Below are positions 37,056 to 47,466 of a stretch of 64,000 nucleotides of DNA, in pieces. Position 1 is the stretch's first letter. Each line of letters begins with the position of its first letter. A model generated the notes under the pieces. The model did no database searches. It worked only from the letters and a program-made list of their open reading frames with translations, and was not told the origin of the DNA. The stretch lies in the NCBI GenBank assembly GCA_011634665.1, contig WAEK01000003.1, positions 1,122,001 to 1,186,000 on the forward strand, read 5' to 3'. The DNA comes from Mortierella sp. BCC40632. Its lineage: Eukaryota; Mortierellomycota; Mortierellomycetes; Mortierellales; Mortierellaceae. The position numbers and the translations under genes were made by a program.

Positions 37056-37358
37056 TCTTTGTTTGTTTTCTCTTGGATTAATGTCTCTTCTGTGCTGCTG
37101 GGCCTCTCTTGTTCATTCATTTTCTCTCTTTTCAGTATGCCCCAGGGGTCAGGCAGAAAAAAAAAAAAAAAAAATCACAGTAGTCAGAAGCTTCATATTA
37201 ATTTGAGTTTTTTTTTTTTTTTTTTTTTTTTGTCCGCTCATCCTATCCCACTCAATCTTTCTCCGAACAGAACCGGATTGTATCCTGTCAGCAGGACCGG
37301 TTGCTTAGCTTTTTTTTTTTTTGACTTGCTATGGACTGGAAAGAGAGACACGCACACA

Positions 37359-37414
<56 letters not shown>

Positions 37415-37550
37415 CAGAGACGGAAAAGGGAGGAGAGAGATGACCCAAAGGAGAATCAAAAAAGCTAACGCATGAAGGAGAAGACAAAGAGGAGAAGGAG
37501 CACAAGTAATGGCAATGGGGGGGGGGAGGAGAGAGAAGCGGGATGGGTAG

Positions 37551-37664
37551 TCACACGGAGGTACCTCGGTTCAAGTTCAATTGGCAGCCGCGCTCCCAGG
37601 TCTCGGCTTGGTCATCTCTCCCCATATGGCGGCGTCCTTGTTGCTGCAGGGAGTCAAGAGTATT

Positions 37665-37695
<31 letters not shown>

Positions 37696-38286
37696 GAGCG
37701 GAGGTGGGACGAGTAGGGAGAAAGAGGTACCATAGGAGATTGAAGGCTGGACGGGGACATGAAGGTCAGGAGCCGGGAGTCTCCCACAAGGGAGAGTTTC
37801 AGAGACGAACACATACGCATACACAAAGAGAGAGAGATAGAGGGATAGAAAAAGAGAGACCCTGTGCACAATCGTCCGCGGACATTAGAGATTGAGAGAG
37901 AGAGAGAGAGAGAGAGAGGGAAAGAGCGCGCGCAAAAGAACATGGATGGAAGGGATGTGAGATGGGTAATATGAACCACAAATGGAGGAACCTTTGGAGT
38001 AGGCCCTGCAAAAATAATAATAAAAAAAAAAAAAAAAAAACCATCCCCGCTCTCCTCTCTGCTCTCCTTTCTCTCTTTCTCTCTTTCTATCTTTCTCTCT
38101 CACTTTCTAGGTTCTCTCCTTTCCTCTCCTCCCCAAAGTTAAGAGGCTCCCAATGGGTTTGATGACGGCAACAATGATGTCGAACAGCACACCCATGACG
38201 GCTCTGGTGCAGGCCGAGCCGTGGTTCCGATCCATCAGCCTTTTCTTTCTCTCCCACCTCTTGAACATAGCCTTTTTAAATCCGAT
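37551..38286 (-). CDS. possible unrecognised gene, exon pieces only
   Basis: Three minus-strand stretches each follow a T-rich tract and a GCAG acceptor, and look like exons. The first, from 38286, encodes a basic segment then a hydrophobic one (VMGVLFDIIVAVIKPIGSLL). The second, near 38006-37960, encodes PKVPPFVVHIT. The third, from about 37650 to a stop at 37551, encodes MGRDDQAETWERGCQLN. I could not join them into one frame or find a first exon. The product is unknown, and this may be a relic or chance. Confidence 0.22.
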
Positions 38287-39862
38287 CTGCAAGAGTGCGG
38301 TGAGCAAAAAAAAAAAAAAAAAAAAAAAAAAGAGTCCTGTGCTCATCTCATCTCTTTCCTTCCTTTCCACACAGGAAGAGCCGAAGGGGGCGGGGGGTAA
38401 GGGAATCGGACGAAAATCGAGAGGAAGGGTGGGGATGGAAGAGGGGGGGATGGGATAGTAGGTTTGACCCAGGAACACCAGAGGGACAAGACGTCGTGGG
38501 ATTGTTTCAACAGTCTCTTTTTTTTTTTTTGTTGACATTCTGTTCAATGGACAAACCTTTCTTTTTAACGGTTATTCTGCGGACCCAAAAAAAAAAAAAA
38601 AAAGGATAAAGGGGAGAGAAGTCCCCCTTCTCCTCTCCTCTTTCTGCAGTATCCTTCTACTGCAGGCACACAGGCACACACACATACTGAAAATAAACAA
38701 AGCTGCTGTTCGTAGACAAGTTTGCCCCGTTGTGTTGGGTTGGGCAAGAGTCTCCTCATCATCCGACACGTTGGCACACATCCCCTGCTTATCTTTCTCT
38801 CTCTCTTGCCTTTTGGTCTGGCTAAAGAAAAGAGTCAGTCAGGGCAAAAGAGAGGAAGGAGAATGGGCTCGTCCATTCAGTGCTTGAGCACGATATTACA
38901 CTGGAACCACCGCAACAGAGGGAGAGGATGAACGGAGATGAGGGTGAAAAGGAGAGAGAAAAAGGAAGGAAAGAGATCAAGAGAGAAGAGGCCAATTGCC
39001 ACGCCGTCACCTCCACTCAGCTGTTTCACTTTTTGTTTTTTTGTTTTTTTATATTCCTCTTTGCCATGGGCGTTTGTCGCGTTTTGCTCACAGAGCCAAG
39101 CGGGGTGGGGGATGGGGGGAGAGAGAGAGAGAGAGGGGGGATCTCCGTATTTGATTAGCAAAAAGCATAATAACACTCTGACTGGTGCCAATTAAAGCAG
39201 TAGCAGCGACAGCCTGGTTGACAAATAGCCGAGAGCCAGAACCGGAAAAGATATTCACATTACGGCACACACACACATATCTGAACCTCAGTCAAACAAA
39301 GACCGACAAAATAGACAGACAGACAGAGATAGACAGACACATCGGGGTGGGAAGAGTAGGGTGAGAAAGAGGGTTGAAAAGAGGAGTCACTCTCGGACCT
39401 CTTGTTCGAGCTGTTCATATGACACGAGAGGAAAGAAAGAGGAAAAGAAGAGCAAGAAAAAAGAAAAGGCATTGTGTGGTTCCATCGACGTCGCTACGTT
39501 TCTTCTTGGGCGAGGGTGGGTACCACAAATGCACAATCAATGACGAAAATATGAAAGTTGTGTGCAACCTCTCTCATTTCCTCTCCTCAGATCGGGTGCC
39601 ATGTCCGCGGACTTTATTCTTTTCTTTATCTAAAGAAGGAAAAGGACGCCTTTTGAGAATTGATCCGAAGCAGATGGGGGTTTGACTTTTTTTCTTCCCA
39701 AAAAGAAAGACTGATGGTGGGTCGGCTAGATAGATAGCCTAGCGTTGTGTGTGGGAACGGGGCGGGGGCCTGTTACTGTCTGCCCACGAGAAAAGAAAAG
39801 ATATATAAAAAGGCAGGACCACGGGATTTGTTTGGTACCATTGGACACTTGTGAATTCATGC

Positions 39863-39899
<37 letters not shown>

Positions 39900-40575
39900 A
39901 CGAGCGAGATTGGTGCGACTGCGCAATCGTTCCGAGTACTATGCCCCCTACGCATCAACCTTGTGGCCATTAGAGTACTAAGAAAAAGCCATGGTGAGGT
40001 ATGTGGAGGGAGGGATAGAACTAAACGTGGGCAATGTGCCCTCCCTCCCTTCCAAAAAAAGGTGACTGCCTGTTAGTTCCAATTGTTGAGACACGCGTGC
40101 TGCAAGATAGGCATGTCTAGAGCTTTTTCCGTTTCAAGATCCTCCTTATCCGAACTATGCCGCGCGTCATCAAAGCTCTTTACGGGATAAGAGATCGACT
40201 CTACCACCACTCCGCGCAGCTCGGACAAACCGATTATGGGGATTGGACACTTTGTGCCGTTCTCCAGAGCCCAGCACTTACCCGAAAGGAAAAAGGCGAA
40301 GAAGAAGAAAAATAAAGTAAAAAAGGAGCAGGACCGTGGGATAAGTCCGCAGACACTAGCGGTTTGCTCCGCGTCACATTTCAAAATGCACTTTGGGAAG
40401 GAAAAAGGAACCATAGAGATGCCGAGAAAGGTCGTTTGAACTATCCTACGAATCCTCTTTCTCTCATTTTTTTTTCGGCTGAAGTCATGCGCGATGGCAT
40501 AGCCCACGAACCAATAACGAACCAATTGGACGCCTACATGCACTTGGTTGGCGTAATGGAGCGTCTTCCTAGACA

Positions 40576-40583
40576 TGACGTCA
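40576..40583 (+). promoter_or_regulatory. CRE/ATF-type palindrome TGACGTCA upstream of GST-like copy 1
   Basis: A perfect 8-bp binding site for bZIP factors of the ATF/CREB class, 20 bp before the TATA box. The aligned position in copy 2 (near 42955-42964) reads GATATAAGGTCA, so the palindrome is not shared. Confidence 0.6.
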
Positions 40584-40602
40584 AAAGTCCTCAGCAAAGA
40601 AG

Positions 40603-40609
40603 TATAAAA
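40603..40609 (+). promoter_or_regulatory. TATA box of GST-like copy 1
   Basis: AAGTATAAAAGCAT, 165 bp before the start codon, followed by a CT-rich leader. It is identical in copy 2. Confidence 0.75.
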
Positions 40610-40773
40610 GCATGCACCTTTTTTTTCCCTCCTTCACGGAAAAATCCTCACTCTTGACCTAAACAGTCTTCTCTCACGCCTCTTCTCTATTTAACTACCT
40701 CCCCCTCCCCCTTTTTTTTTTCTTCACTCTCTCTCTTCTCTCAAAAAGAAAGCACTTTTCTTCCTCCTCAACC

Positions 40774-41712
40774 ATGACTAATCCAACAACTGCCATTCTT
40801 CCAGCTGGATCAGCTAGTGCCATGTCCAATGATGCCAAGAACTCCAAGTTTGTGGTTCACTACTTTGGATTCCACGGTCTCGGCGCCACCCCTCGTGCCA
40901 TGCTCGCCTTTTGCAACGCCTCGTGGGAAGATAAATGGCAGGAGATGGAAGAATGGCCCAAGGTCAAACCTACGACCCCCTTTGGAGTGCTTCCAGTCCT
41001 GACCGAGATTTTACACCCTGGTGGAGATGCTACCAAGGAAGTGGTTTATGAGATTCCTGAGTCCGGGGCCATGGAACGGTATTTGGCTCGCAAGTTTGAT
41101 CTGTTGGGTGAGACCCCACGCGAACAAGTCTTAAACGATGTCTTTTATTCTCAGGCAGTGATGGTCAATACCAAATTTGCGGAAAAGGTGGTTTGGACAG
41201 AAGAAGAGGTTCGCCCAAAGGCTCTGGACAAGTTTATCAACCAAACCATTGTCGAGTGGGTCGCAGGTTGTGAACGACATTTGGCTTCGACAGGGAACAC
41301 GGGTCATTTTGTTGACAACAAGGTAAAGAGAGTTTGGTTTGAACAACGCGATCGCATGTTTTTTTTTCCCTCTTCTCTTTCTTGGAGGCTATAGTCTCTA
41401 GTGCAGCTCAAATGTCGGACTCTAATTTCTTTCTTTCTTTCTTTCTTCCCCTTTTCTTTTCCACACTAATAGTTCACATTGGCAGACATCAAGACGGCGG
41501 TTGTCCTTGACACGGTCCTGGCTCTCAAGACAGAACATGTTTTCAGCGAGGCCAAGGCTCCTTGTCTATGGAAACTCAAAAAGACTGTGGATTCTCATCC
41601 AGCTCTTGCCGCTTATAGACAATCTGATGATTACAAGAAATTGGATAATGCTACACAAGTGGGCCTTTCCACCTACTGTGACTTTGATTTGAGCAAATCG
41701 CACATTGTCTAA
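40774..41712 (+). CDS. glutathione S-transferase-like protein, copy 1
   Basis: Exons are 40774-41322 and 41473-41712, giving 262 residues. After a leader of about 25 residues, KFVVHYFGFHGLGATPRAML starts a thioredoxin-like N-domain. It contains PFGVLPVL (cis-Pro position) and IPESGAMERYLARKFDLLG, the ES pair that binds the glutathione gamma-glutamyl group in GSTs. The C-terminal helical domain ends with FTLADIKTAVVLD, LKKTVDSHPALAAY, then SKSHIV. This order fits a sigma/Ure2-like cytosolic GST. The usual role is conjugating or reducing electrophiles; the substrate is not predictable. The leader is strongly pyrimidine-rich, which with the TATA and CRE suggests an inducible, highly expressed gene. 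Confidence 0.85.
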
Positions 41713-42290
41713 GAAAGACAAAGCTTTTTTCTCTCTTTTTTTTTTTACTAGACCTCGTCCGTCAGTATGACTTCTCCTCCTCTCCTCCTTCCCTTTTCTT
41801 CCTTTATCCCACTCCCTCCCCACAACACTCTATACGTTGTAAAAAGCTAGCAATTGCTTTTTGAAATGAATTCAATTTTTTTTAAATAAAAAAAAAAAGC
41901 ACCCATCCAAAAATATAGATTTTCTATAATCCGTACTTTTGATTCGCATTACTTTCTGGAACTATGAGAAATCCTATGAAAGGAAAAAGTGGATGGGTAG
42001 GTGGACAGGTGGACAGGAAAGACCTGAACCAAAGCTATTTTTATCCATATTCCCAGTCCTTCTTCCCTTCCCCCCTTCCCTACTACGTCATTTGATCAGT
42101 TTTTTTTTTTTTTTTAATAGAATGATTGATGATGGGTCAGTTCGATAGATAACCTGGCGTTGTGCGCGGGTAAAGCTAGAGAAACGGGGACAGGGGCCTG
42201 CCACTGTCTGCCCACGAGAAAAAAAAAAGATATATAAAAAGGGCCGCGGGATTTGTTTGTTATCATTGGACACTTGTGAATTCATGCAGG

Positions 42291-42334
<44 letters not shown>

Positions 42335-42983
42335 GACGAGCGAGATTGGTGCGACTGTGCCATCGCTCCAAGTGCTATGCCCCCTACGCATCAACCTTGT
42401 GGCCATTAGAGTACTGAGAAAAAGCCATGATGAGGTATGTGGAGGGAGGGATAGAACTAAACGTGAGCAATGTGCCCCTCCCTCCCTTCCAAAAAAAAAG
42501 GCGACTGCCTGTTAGTTCCCATTGTATGAGAGACGCGCGTGCTGCAAGATAGACATGTCTAGAACTTTTTCTGATTCAAGATCCTCCTTATCTGAACTAT
42601 GCCGCAGGGTTCTCGAAGCTCTTTACGGGATAAGAGATCGACTCTACTACCACTCCGTGCAGCTCGGACAAACCGATTATAGGGGTTTGACCCTTTGCGC
42701 CGTTCTCTAGAGCCCAACACTCGCCCAAAGGAAAGGAGGCGAAGAAGAAGAAGAAGAAGAAGAAGAAGAAAGGAGCAGGACCGTGGGATAAGTCCGCAGA
42801 CACATGTGGTTTGATCCGCGTCACATTTTCAAAATATACCTTGGAAAGGAAAAAGAACCGTAGAGATGCCGAGAAAGGTCGGTGCCTGCGAACCAACAAC
42901 GAACCAATTGGACACCTATACTTGGTTGGTGTAATGGAGTATATAGGGCCTAGATATAAGGTCAAAAGACTTCAGCAAAGAAG

Positions 42984-42990
42984 TATAAAA
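42984..42990 (+). promoter_or_regulatory. TATA box of GST-like copy 2
   Basis: AAGTATAAAAGCAT, 155 bp before the start codon, in the same relative place as in copy 1. Confidence 0.75.
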
Positions 42991-43144
42991 GCATACATCC
43001 CCTTTTTTTTCCCTCCACCAAAAAACCCCTACTCTTGACCAGAGCAGTCTTCTCTCGCGCATCTTCTCTATTCAACTACCTCTCTCCCTTCCCCCCCTTT
43101 TTCTTCACTCACTCAAAAAGAAAGCACTTTTCTTCCTCCTCACC

Positions 43145-44103
43145 ATGACTAATCCAACAACTGCCATTCTTCCAGCTGGACCAGCCAGTGCCATGTCCAA
43201 TGATGCCAAGGATTCCAAGTTTGTGGTCCACTACTTTGGATTCCACGGTCTCGGCGCCACGCCTCGTGCCATGCTCGCCTTTTGCAACGTCTCATGGGAA
43301 AATAAATGTCAGGAGATGGAAGAATGGCCCAAGGTCAAACCTACGACCCCCTTTGGAGTGCTTCCAGTCCTGACCGAGATTTTACACCCTGGTGGAGATG
43401 CTACCAAGGAAGTAGTTTATGAGATTCCTGAATCCGGGGCCATGGAACGGTATTTGGCTCGCAAGTTTGATCTGTTGGGTGAGACCCCACGCGAAAAAGC
43501 CTTGAACGATATCTTTTATTCTCAGGCAGTGATGCTCAATACCAAATTTATGGAAAGGGTATATTGGGTAGAGAAATGGGTTCGCCCAAAGGCTCTGGAC
43601 AAGTTTATCAACCGAACCGTTGTCGATTGGGTCGCAGTTTGTGAACGACATTTGGCTTCGACGGGAAACACGGGTCATTTTGTTGACAACAAGGTAAAGA
43701 GAGTTTGGTTTGAACAACGCGATCGCGTGTTTTTTTTTTTTCCTCTTCTCTTTCTTGAAGGCTATTGTCTCTAGTGCAGCTCAAATGTCGGACTCTATTT
43801 TTTTCTTTTTTTCTTTCCCTTTCTTTTCCACACTAATAGTTCACGTTGGCAGACATCAAGACGGCGGTTGTCCTTGACATGGTCCTGGCCCTCAAGACAG
43901 AACATGTTTTCAACGAGGCCAAGGCTCCTTGTCTATGGAAACTCAAAAAGACTGTGGATTCTCATCCAGCTCTTGCCGCTTATAGACAATCTGATGATTA
44001 CAAGAAATTGGATGCTTCTACACAAGTGAGACTTTCCTCACTCGAGAGTCCTTCTTTTCCAACCTATCCCCCAAGCCTTCCGCTACCCCTCGCCAGAATT
44101 TGA
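43145..44103 (+). CDS. glutathione S-transferase-like protein, copy 2, altered C-terminus
   Basis: Exons are 43145-43693 and 43840-44103, giving 270 residues if read to the first stop. It is nearly identical to copy 1 through KKTVDSHPALAAYRQSDDYK, with substitutions concentrated around residues 135-165 (for example MERVYWVEKWV against AEKVVWTEEEV). After STQV the sequence departs. Copy 1 ends GLSTYCDFDLSKSHIV, while copy 2 reads into unrelated sequence ending PSLPLPLARI. The catalytic N-domain and most helices are kept, so it may still fold. ACACAA/GTGAGA at 44026 is a possible new donor, so the real end could differ. Confidence 0.8.
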
Positions 44104-44257
44104 CTTGTTCTAAGTAAAATCAATGGTTTTCTGATAGCCAATCAGCGTTCACCTGATGCATAGTCAAACATGAAGGCACTATTCCAGCATTTGCCTCTAA
44201 GTGAAGCACCCTTGGGAGTGGGTTTAAAGGTTAAGGTCTAAAGAGATATTGTAGAGA

Positions 44258-44292
<35 letters not shown>

Positions 44293-44973
44293 TCGATCTA
44301 TGTAAAATATTCTGGTGGGGAGAAAAGTATGGATGTCCCCTGGACAAAAAAAAAAAAAAAAAAAAAAGAGGGACGGTGTCTAAACAAAATAGTCTATTGC
44401 CTAGAAAATCAAAAGTGCAACTTTTTTTGTGTTCAGTCAATCATTGAGATCCAGAACTTTTCTTTTCTTTTCTTTTCTTCTTCTTCTTCTTCATACTTTA
44501 TTAACAAAAAGTATTAAAGTAGAGTCTAGGGAACTCATAAATACCTTTATCTCTGAGATTGCTTTAGCTGGTTGAGAAGAAAAATACGATTTTGAAGCTG
44601 GTGATGGACGTCAAAAATCCCAAAATGTCAAGATACTACCATACATTCACCGTTGTCTCGCCCTAAATTGCCTACTAGCTCGCCCCCGGACAACAGCTAG
44701 ACGTATTTATTATTCTTTTAGTCAGTAACCAGTGCCTTTAGATAGGAACTAACCAAGGTCTGGGAGCCGAATATAGAAAAAATAATTGATGTCAATCTTC
44801 ATTCTTTTAAGTCGCCTATGTAAGGCATTGAGACTTTGAGCCCGCATCCTAAAATCAGACTTCATAGTTCCAGCATTATTTACCATTTAACCTGAGCTAG
44901 TGTCAAGAGATGGGGGAACAGAGGGTTTGGAATGCAGTCGCTCCTACACAGACGCTTATTGATTACAGCCATT
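44104..44973. other. AT-rich unassigned sequence
   Basis: 870 bp, part of the insert following GST copy 2. It contains a T28 run, an A23 run and a CTTTT repeat near 44460. No coding frame, terminal inverted repeat or target duplication was recognised by eye. Confidence 0.5.
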
Positions 44974-45331
44974 CTAGTAGTTTTGCCGTAATATCTTCTT
45001 GTTGGCCATTATGGAATGCCAGATATTGTAGACATTGTCATATGTAATGAAGTCGTCGCGAGAGAAGTAGCTTTTTGCTCGCAGGACCTGTATAAACTTG
45101 TCATGCTCTATGGTGAGCTGATTCATCACCATTGAGATTGTTGAGCCTCCCAAAATAAGTTTCCTGATAGAGGTACGACATCCTCTTCATTCAATCCAAG
45201 GCAAAGGCAAAGGCAAGCTTACCAGCTTCCACAGACTACTGACGACAAGCATCTCGATCTCAGTAGCTTCCTTTTCGTTGTTTATTTGAACAGTGTCTTC
45301 AATGGTGTGGGGCATAATCTCGGCTGGCAGC
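44974..45331 (-). pseudogene. coding relic with one intron, inside the sequence joined to GST copy 2
   Basis: A minus-strand exon runs 45331-45223, after acceptor AATGCAG, encoding IMPHTIEDTVQINNEKEATE and then MLVVSSLWKL. It ends in donor GTAAGC. A second open stretch from 45186 to a stop at 44974 encodes KLILGGSTISMVMNQLTIEH, followed by FFSRDDF-like SYFSRDDFITYDNVYNIWH. The pieces do not join in frame with the visible acceptors, and no start codon or further exon is found. The second piece resembles the region before the MULE-type transposase domain in proteins of Mucoromycota as I remember them; that is an inference from pattern, not a search. Composition is more AT-rich than the flanks. 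Confidence 0.5.
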
Positions 45332-46176
45332 CTGCATTAGACGCGAGATTTGACCATTCTTATAGGAGGCGAGTGATGGAGGGAGTGAATGTGAGTGTGG
45401 TGATGGCTGTACTTTTGATTCACATTACTTTCTGGAACCATGAGAAATCCTATGAAAGGAAAAGGCGGACGGGTAGGTGGACAGGTGGATAGGAAAGACC
45501 TGAACTAAAACCATTTTTATCCGTGCTCCCAGTCCCCCTTCCTTCTCTACTACGTCATTTGATCGGCTTACAATTTTTTTTTTTTTTTTTTTTTTTGCTA
45601 CTCCTTCATTGGTCTCGCATATCGAGACTTGACAACTTTCTCTCTCTCTCTCTCTCTTTCCTATTCACTTTAAAGAGCGTCTCACTTTCTTTCTGTTACT
45701 CCAAGTCAATTGCAACGCGCCGAGTGTTGAAGAAAAAAAAAAAAGTAAATAAAGATGGATTCGAAACAACCTTTGCTTACGCCCAGCAGCCCAAAAAATG
45801 ACTATTCTATTTTCAACAGTTGAAAGGAGAAAAAGATGAAGAGAAGGGAGAAAGGAGGAATACGAGGAGGAGGATGAGAGGAACAAGACAGAATGACATG
45901 GATCGGCCTTACTCATGATTTTTTTTTTTAATGTTTTCAATAGAAAACGAATCAAGCTGTGCTTCTTGGCACCAAAATCCAAGACATAAAAAATATAAGC
46001 GGATTAAAAAGAAAGAGAGAGACGGGGCTTACATAAGGATGAGTTTTAACAATAGACCTGAGTGTAATCTATCACCATGAATCAACTCCTTTTAATCAAA
46101 GAGTGAATCATTCTTCGTAATACATCCATAAAATAAATAAATAAAAAAAAATCGGGGGTCCTTCTCCTTTGGGTGC

Positions 46177-47307
46177 CTAGTTCCAGCCTCGGCTTTGGAG
46201 ATAACCCCTCAGAACCAATCCCATCCCTGCTCGAATCGTCTTTGCACCCGTCCAAACTTGTCCCAACGACTCGGAGACTCCCGATGTCAAGATGAATTGC
46301 TTCCATTCACTCACCCTCTCCACCATCAAGTGATAGCCGAACAACAGATTCTCGTGGTCACCAAAGACAGAGATCAGCCAACCCATCAGCCCAATGACAC
46401 ACATGGCCACCAGAATCGCGTACTTGATCGTCCTTGCAAGTAGTGGCGACATAGGGTCGGACGCTTCACAGCAATAATGGTCTTCATCTCTCATCTTGGT
46501 AGAAGTGCTAGTGGTGTTGTCCATTTGATCCAATACCTGAGAATCCATGAAAGGTCCTCGAAAACGTTGATCCGGCAGCGGCAAAGGTTCAATCAGACCT
46601 CTTTCTTTTCCTTCCAACTCTAGCATTGGATCTTCAAAGTCTTGTGACTTGAGCCAACTTGGTTCTTGAGACGAGAGATGAAAGGAGTGGTGGTGGTGGT
46701 GATGAGGCGAGAGGGTTTTGCGTAATTGATCCAGTTCCTTCCAAGAGTCTCTTAGTAAATCCTCGAGCAATTTTTTTTCTTGGTCAGAAAGACTTGTTGT
46801 TACCTGAACAGTAGATGTCCATCTAGACCTCTGCTCCTAAGTCGTTGAATACCGGGGGAAAAAATATCCATCAATAAGACTACGAATAACACAATGTCTG
46901 CTATATAAAAAAAATAAAAAAAAAAAAAATAGGGTTACCTTGACATGCCTCCGCTCCTGAATCGTATCATCCACAGGCCTCAGAGTCATCTCTGATCCTT
47001 GAACTCGATCCAAAACAAAAGTCAACTCTTGTACAAGCTGATCCACTTGTTTGTTCAATACCTGCTCACAATCTCGGAGTCGCATCGCAACATTTGTCCA
47101 ATACAACAACTGAGCACGCATCGCCGTCACTGGTTCAAGCGACCGAGGGGATTGTGGAGAAGTTGTGCCAGTGCTCTTTCCATTATCGGACTCGGAGGGT
47201 GTGTGGATCGACAACCGCCTTGTGGTCGTGCGTTCAGTCAAGGTAGGATTCACGCTCGAAGAGATTCCGATCTCACTCGGTGAAGACGACAGGGAACAAT
47301 GTCCCAT
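46177..47307 (-). CDS. coiled-coil protein with C-terminal membrane anchor
   Basis: I do not recognise the family. Minus-strand exons are 47307-46939 and 46803-46177, phase 0, giving 331 residues from ATG 47307. The first part is Ser/Thr-rich, then helical (MRAQLLYWTNVAMRLRDCEQ, followed by Leu/Val heptads to about residue 105). Exon 2 has a charged helix with a His run. One hydrophobic segment, YAILVAMCVIGLMGWLISVF, lies at about residues 240-259, followed by about 70 residues. A TATA box is present upstream. Alternatively this is the 3' part of the long gene at 47467-51003. Joining them in frame needs a weak donor (TTTC/GTAGCC at about 47475), because the better donor GAG/GTAGGG gives the wrong phase. 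Confidence 0.65.
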
Positions 47308-47426
47308 AAAAAGGAATCTATTGTCGTTTTTTTTTTTTTTTTGCATGTGTGCATGTGCGCGTTAATAGAAAAAAAATAAATAAATAGAAAAAAAGAAAGC
47401 AACAACAAATCACAATAGCTCTTTTC

Positions 47427-47434
47427 TTTTTATA
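47427..47434 (-). promoter_or_regulatory. TATA box candidate for the membrane-anchored protein gene
   Basis: TATAAAAA on the minus strand, about 120 bp before ATG 47307 and just after the stop of the long upstream frame. It favours two genes over one but is not decisive. Confidence 0.4.
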
Positions 47435-47466
47435 CAACTAAGAAGGTCTAGGAGTGTGAAGAGTGG

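Larger units (their letters stand above)
35922..39707. other. gene-poor region upstream of MscL
   Basis: About 3.8 kb. The first 400 bp contain the GA-rich leader of MscL on the minus strand. T54 (36999-37052), T/A tracts near 37160-37230, CA/GA repeats (37350-37410) and GA repeats (37890-37920) follow. One possible unrecognised minus-strand gene is listed separately at 37551-38286. The rest shows no coding signal. Confidence 0.5.
39708..42120 (+). repeat. tandem duplication, unit 1 (GST-like copy 1 with flanks)
   Basis: This unit, compared by eye with 42121 onward, shares an upstream block with the marker CTGTCTGCCCACGAGAAA (39778 and 42206), a TATATAAAAAG stretch, a poly-A tract, the promoter, both exons and the intron. 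It ends in a 180-bp block at 41932-42116 that begins GTACTTTTGATTC. That end block appears again at 45410-45575. Confidence 0.85.
42121..45590 (+). repeat. tandem duplication, unit 2, enlarged by unrelated sequence
   Basis: Homology to unit 1 runs from 42121 through the second GST-like gene to about 44040, stops, and resumes with the end block at 45410-45575. The intervening 1.37 kb has no match in unit 1, where the corresponding interval is about 260 bp. Confidence 0.85.

Noticed and set aside
38153..38458. Plus-strand frame with a hydrophobic LFFLSHLLNIAFLNP stretch
   Set aside because: It reads through an A26 run, and the opposite strand has better acceptor sites and composition.
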